NCBI GenBank assembly: GCA_947648875.1
Contig: CANSPM010000018.1
Coordinates: 1 to 62,551 of the forward strand
Direction of reading: 5' to 3'
Length of the DNA: 62,551 bases
DNA from: an uncultured Lachnospiraceae bacterium
GTDB taxonomy: Bacteria; Bacillota; Clostridia; Lachnospirales; Lachnospiraceae
The notes below the pieces were generated by a model. It was not told the origin of the DNA, made no database searches, and worked only from the letters and a program-made list of their open reading frames with translations. The position numbers and the translations under genes were made by a program. Below, in pieces: positions 60,227 to 62,551 of this stretch; position 1 is the stretch's first letter; each line of letters starts with the position of its first letter.

Positions 60227-62341
60227 ATGGACATAAGCCAGTATCTTGAGATTTTCATTGACGAGAGCAATGAGCATTTACAGAACCTGAATACGCAGAT
60301 TCTGAACCTGGAGTCGGACCCGGAGAATATGGATACCATCAATGAGATTTTCCGGGCGGCGCATTCCCTGAAGGGGATGGCCGGGACCATGGGTTATAAG
60401 CGTATGCAGACGCTGACACATGACATGGAGAATGTGTTTTCCGAGGTTAGGAACGGGAACATTAAGGTGACTCCTCACATGGTGGATATCTTGTTCCAGT
60501 GCCTGGATGCTCTGGATGAGTATGTGAATAATGTCAAGGAGTCCGCCGACGAGGGCACCAATGAGAACGAACCATTGATCCGGCAGCTGAATGCCGTGCT
60601 GGACAGTCCGGAAAAGGAGAAAGAGAGCGCGCCTGCGGAGCCCGGGGAAAGGGCCGTGGAGACCGGAGATGAGCGAAAATGGCTGGAAATCAAACTGGAT
60701 TCCGCCCAGCAGCATGTGATAAAGGAGGCCACAAAACAGGGGAAGAATGTATTTGGTCTGACGGTTACCGTGCAGGAGAGTTGTATTCTGAAAGCAGCCA
60801 GGGCATTTTTGGTGTTCAAGGCTGTAGAGGAACTGGGTGAGATTATTGTGTCCAATCCTTCTGCGCAGGATGTGGAAGATGAGAAATTTGATCTGGATTT
60901 CAGTCTGATTGTTGTAGCGGACGGAGACATTGAGACGTTGAAAGCCGCTGCCGCCAATGTGTCGGAGATATCTTCGGTGGTGGGCGAGGCTATTGTGCTT
61001 GAGAATATGTCCACAAAGGATAAATATGAGGAGGTTCCTCATGAGACTCAGCCGCAGGCAGTTCCGGAAGTGAAAGTGGAGCAGAGTCCCGCTCCCGTTG
61101 TGGAGACAACAGCACCCGCGACGGAACCTGCGAGCAAAGCGGTGGCTCCCAAGGCAGGAGATAAGAAGCAAGCTCCCGGCAAGCCGGTGGTAAACCGTAC
61201 TGTCCGTGTGGATATTGAGAAACTGGATGTGTTGATGAACCTGGTAAGTGAGTTGATCATCGCCAAGAACTCCCTTGTATCTGTGTCAAATCAGGTTCAG
61301 GGACAGAATCAGAGTGTCAACGAGCAGATTGAATATCTGGAAAATGTGACTACAAACCTGCATGAATCTGTCATGAAAGTGAGAATGGTGCCCATTGAGA
61401 GCGTAGTGAGCAAGTTCCCCAGGATGATTCGCGATTTGTCCAAGAAACTGGACAAAAAGATGGAACTTTATATGACAGGTGAAGAGACCGAGTTGGACCG
61501 CACAGTGGTGGATGAGATCGGTGATCCTCTGATGCATCTGTTGCGCAATTCCGCTGACCACGGACTGGAGTCAGCCGAACTTCGTACCCAGAGGGGGAAG
61601 CCAGCCGTGGGTTCCATCTTTCTGGATGCCTATCAGGATGGCAACAATGTGGTGATTGAGGTCAGGGATGACGGCAACGGTATAGATGTGGAGGCTGTGA
61701 AAAACAAGGCTTTGGAGCGTGGAGCCGTAACCCCGGAGCAGGCGGCTAATATGACGGATAAGGAGATTATTGATCTGCTGTTCCTGCCTAGTTTTTCCAC
61801 TGCAAAGAAGGTTACGGACGTATCAGGCAGAGGTGTGGGACTGGATGTGGTGAAGTCCAAAATTGAAGCCTTGAGCGGAGAAGTTGAGGTTAAGAGCAAA
61901 CTTGGAGAGGGAAGCACCTGGACCATAAGGCTTCCTTTGACGCTGGCGATTATCCAGGCGCTGATGGTGGTTGTCGGAGGAGAAAAATATGCCATATCCC
62001 TGGGAACGATTCAGACGATTGAGGACATTGCCCCAGAAGATATCAGACTTGTGCAGAATAAGGAAGTTATTCATTTAAGAGGGTCAGTTATCCCCCTGAT
62101 CCGCCTGTCCAATGTATTGGATGTGGAAAGTACCAAATCTCCTGAGGAACATCTGATGGTAGTCATCGTGAAAAAAGGAGATAAACTGGCAGGTCTGGTG
62201 ATTGACGATATGATCGGTCAGCAGGAAATTGTTATTAAGTCTCTCGGGAAATTTATAAAGCAGTGCAAATTTATCAGTGGCGCGACGATTCTTGGAGATG
62301 GCGAGGTAGCGCTGATACTGGACGCCAACGCGCTTATATAG
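60227..62341 (+). CDS. cheA: Chemotaxis histidine kinase CheA
   Basis: Kinase that phosphorylates CheY and CheB. The 704-residue protein has the P1 domain with phosphorylated His46 (AAHSLKGMAGTMG), a CheY-binding P2 domain (about 150-265), an Ala/Pro linker, dimerisation P3 (LDVLMNLVSELIIAKNSL), kinase P4 (LLRNSADHGLE, DDGNGID, GRGVGLDVV, GEGSTWTIRLPL) and the CheW-like P5 domain. GGGGG lies about 13 nt before ATG. Immediately after the stop the 100-bp structured repeats begin. Confidence 0.96.
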   Translation: MDISQYLEIFIDESNEHLQNLNTQILNLESDPENMDTINEIFRAAHSLKGMAGTMGYKRMQTLTHDMENVFSEVRNGNIKVTPHMVDILFQCLDALDEYVNNVKESADEGTNENEPLIRQLNAVLDSPEKEKESAPAEPGERAVETGDERKWLEIKLDSAQQHVIKEATKQGKNVFGLTVTVQESCILKAARAFLVFKAVEELGEIIVSNPSAQDVEDEKFDLDFSLIVVADGDIETLKAAAANVSEISSVVGEAIVLENMSTKDKYEEVPHETQPQAVPEVKVEQSPAPVVETTAPATEPASKAVAPKAGDKKQAPGKPVVNRTVRVDIEKLDVLMNLVSELIIAKNSLVSVSNQVQGQNQSVNEQIEYLENVTTNLHESVMKVRMVPIESVVSKFPRMIRDLSKKLDKKMELYMTGEETELDRTVVDEIGDPLMHLLRNSADHGLESAELRTQRGKPAVGSIFLDAYQDGNNVVIEVRDDGNGIDVEAVKNKALERGAVTPEQAANMTDKEIIDLLFLPSFSTAKKVTDVSGRGVGLDVVKSKIEALSGEVEVKSKLGEGSTWTIRLPLTLAIIQALMVVVGGEKYAISLGTIQTIEDIAPEDIRLVQNKEVIHLRGSVIPLIRLSNVLDVESTKSPEEHLMVVIVKKGDKLAGLVIDDMIGQQEIVIKSLGKFIKQCKFISGATILGDGEVALILDANALI

Positions 62342-62350
62342 AGAAACCTA

Positions 62351-62551
62351 AAACAGCAACTTCCTACAGAACACACGGATCGTCCTAGGGACACCGAAGT
62401 GGCCAAAGGACGATCACCGGGAGTGTGTGAGGAGGGAATGTGCGGAACTTAAACAGCAGATTCCCGCAGAACACGCTGATTGTCCTAGGGACACCAAAGT
62501 GGCCAAAGGACGATCACCGGGAGTGTGTGAGGAGGGAATGTGCGGAACTTA
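62351..62551 (+). repeat. Tandem 100-bp structured RNA-like repeat after cheA, array cut by window end
   Basis: Copy 1 is 62351-62450, copy 2 is 62451-62550, and base 62551 continues the pattern. The two copies differ at 8 of 100 positions, all in the 5' half. Each unit forms one long stem: (C/A)TTCC(T/C) at 62360-62365 with GGGAAT (62434-62439), ACACAC (62371-62376) with GTGTGT (62423-62428), GATCGTCCT (62378-62386) with AGGACGATC (62407-62415), and a tip of GG/CC and CAC/GTG closing a CGAA loop. Confidence 0.9.

Noticed and set aside
62351..62551. CRISPR array
   Set aside because: Units are 100 bp, contiguous and without unique spacers; no cas genes nearby.

Overview
The window looks like chromosome from a motile, anaerobic, gut-type Lachnospiraceae (Clostridia, Firmicutes). 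Support comes from the CodY-type global regulator next to a complete Firmicutes-style fla/che operon (FliY rather than FliN, FlbD, FlhF/FlhG), an acetyl-CoA-using MetA, a bile-salt-hydrolase-like enzyme, a butyrate-type CoA-transferase and strong Shine-Dalgarno sequences. No tRNA, rRNA, insertion sequence, integrase or CRISPR array was seen.

Left third (1-23.6 kb) is housekeeping and accessory genes, almost all on the plus strand: a DUF4474-like membrane protein (minus), RNase H1, an RluF-type pseudouridine synthase, ligA, metA, a short AT-rich accessory patch with two unknown genes, a choloylglycine hydrolase, an XRE regulator whose C-terminus is recognisably FliG-like, an aromatic acid exporter-like permease, truA, a CoA-transferase, an ECF-like sigma factor with a very long C-terminal extension, a PAP2 phosphatase, ComFB, a TetR regulator, a LytTR-DUF3021-ABC transporter unit, a patatin, an Fe-S aldo/keto reductase and (minus) a metallophosphoesterase.

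Middle (23.6-32.5 kb): a 700-bp regulatory region with a candidate small RNA and paired operators, then an NAD salvage cluster nrtR-pncA-pncB-nadE. A 114-bp structured element is tandemly duplicated before nadE, and its terminal hairpin also sits before pncA. topA and codY follow.

Right half (32.7-62.5 kb) is one apparently continuous co-directional flagellar/chemotaxis operon: flgB flgC fliE fliF fliG fliH fliI fliJ, a MotE-like gene, fliK flgD, a TIGR02530-type gene, flgE flbD motA motB fliL fliM fliY cheY fliO fliP fliQ fliR flhB flhA flhF flhG, a PilZ gene, cheB and cheA. It encodes rod base, MS ring, C ring, export gate and ATPase, hook, stator, placement GTPase/ATPase, a c-di-GMP brake and the core of chemotaxis. 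Filament genes (hag, fliD, fliS), cheW/C/D and sigma-28 are not in the window. Directly after cheA, a 100-bp unit that folds into a four-helix hairpin is repeated in tandem and appears to run past the window edge; substitutions between copies mostly keep the pairing.

The most unusual items are this 100-bp structured repeat, the 114-bp NAD-operon repeat, the XRE/MotA-like/FliG-like regulator, and several structured intercistronic RNAs, one of which hides a Shine-Dalgarno. All calls are from reading the sequence; no database search, folding program or alignment tool was run.
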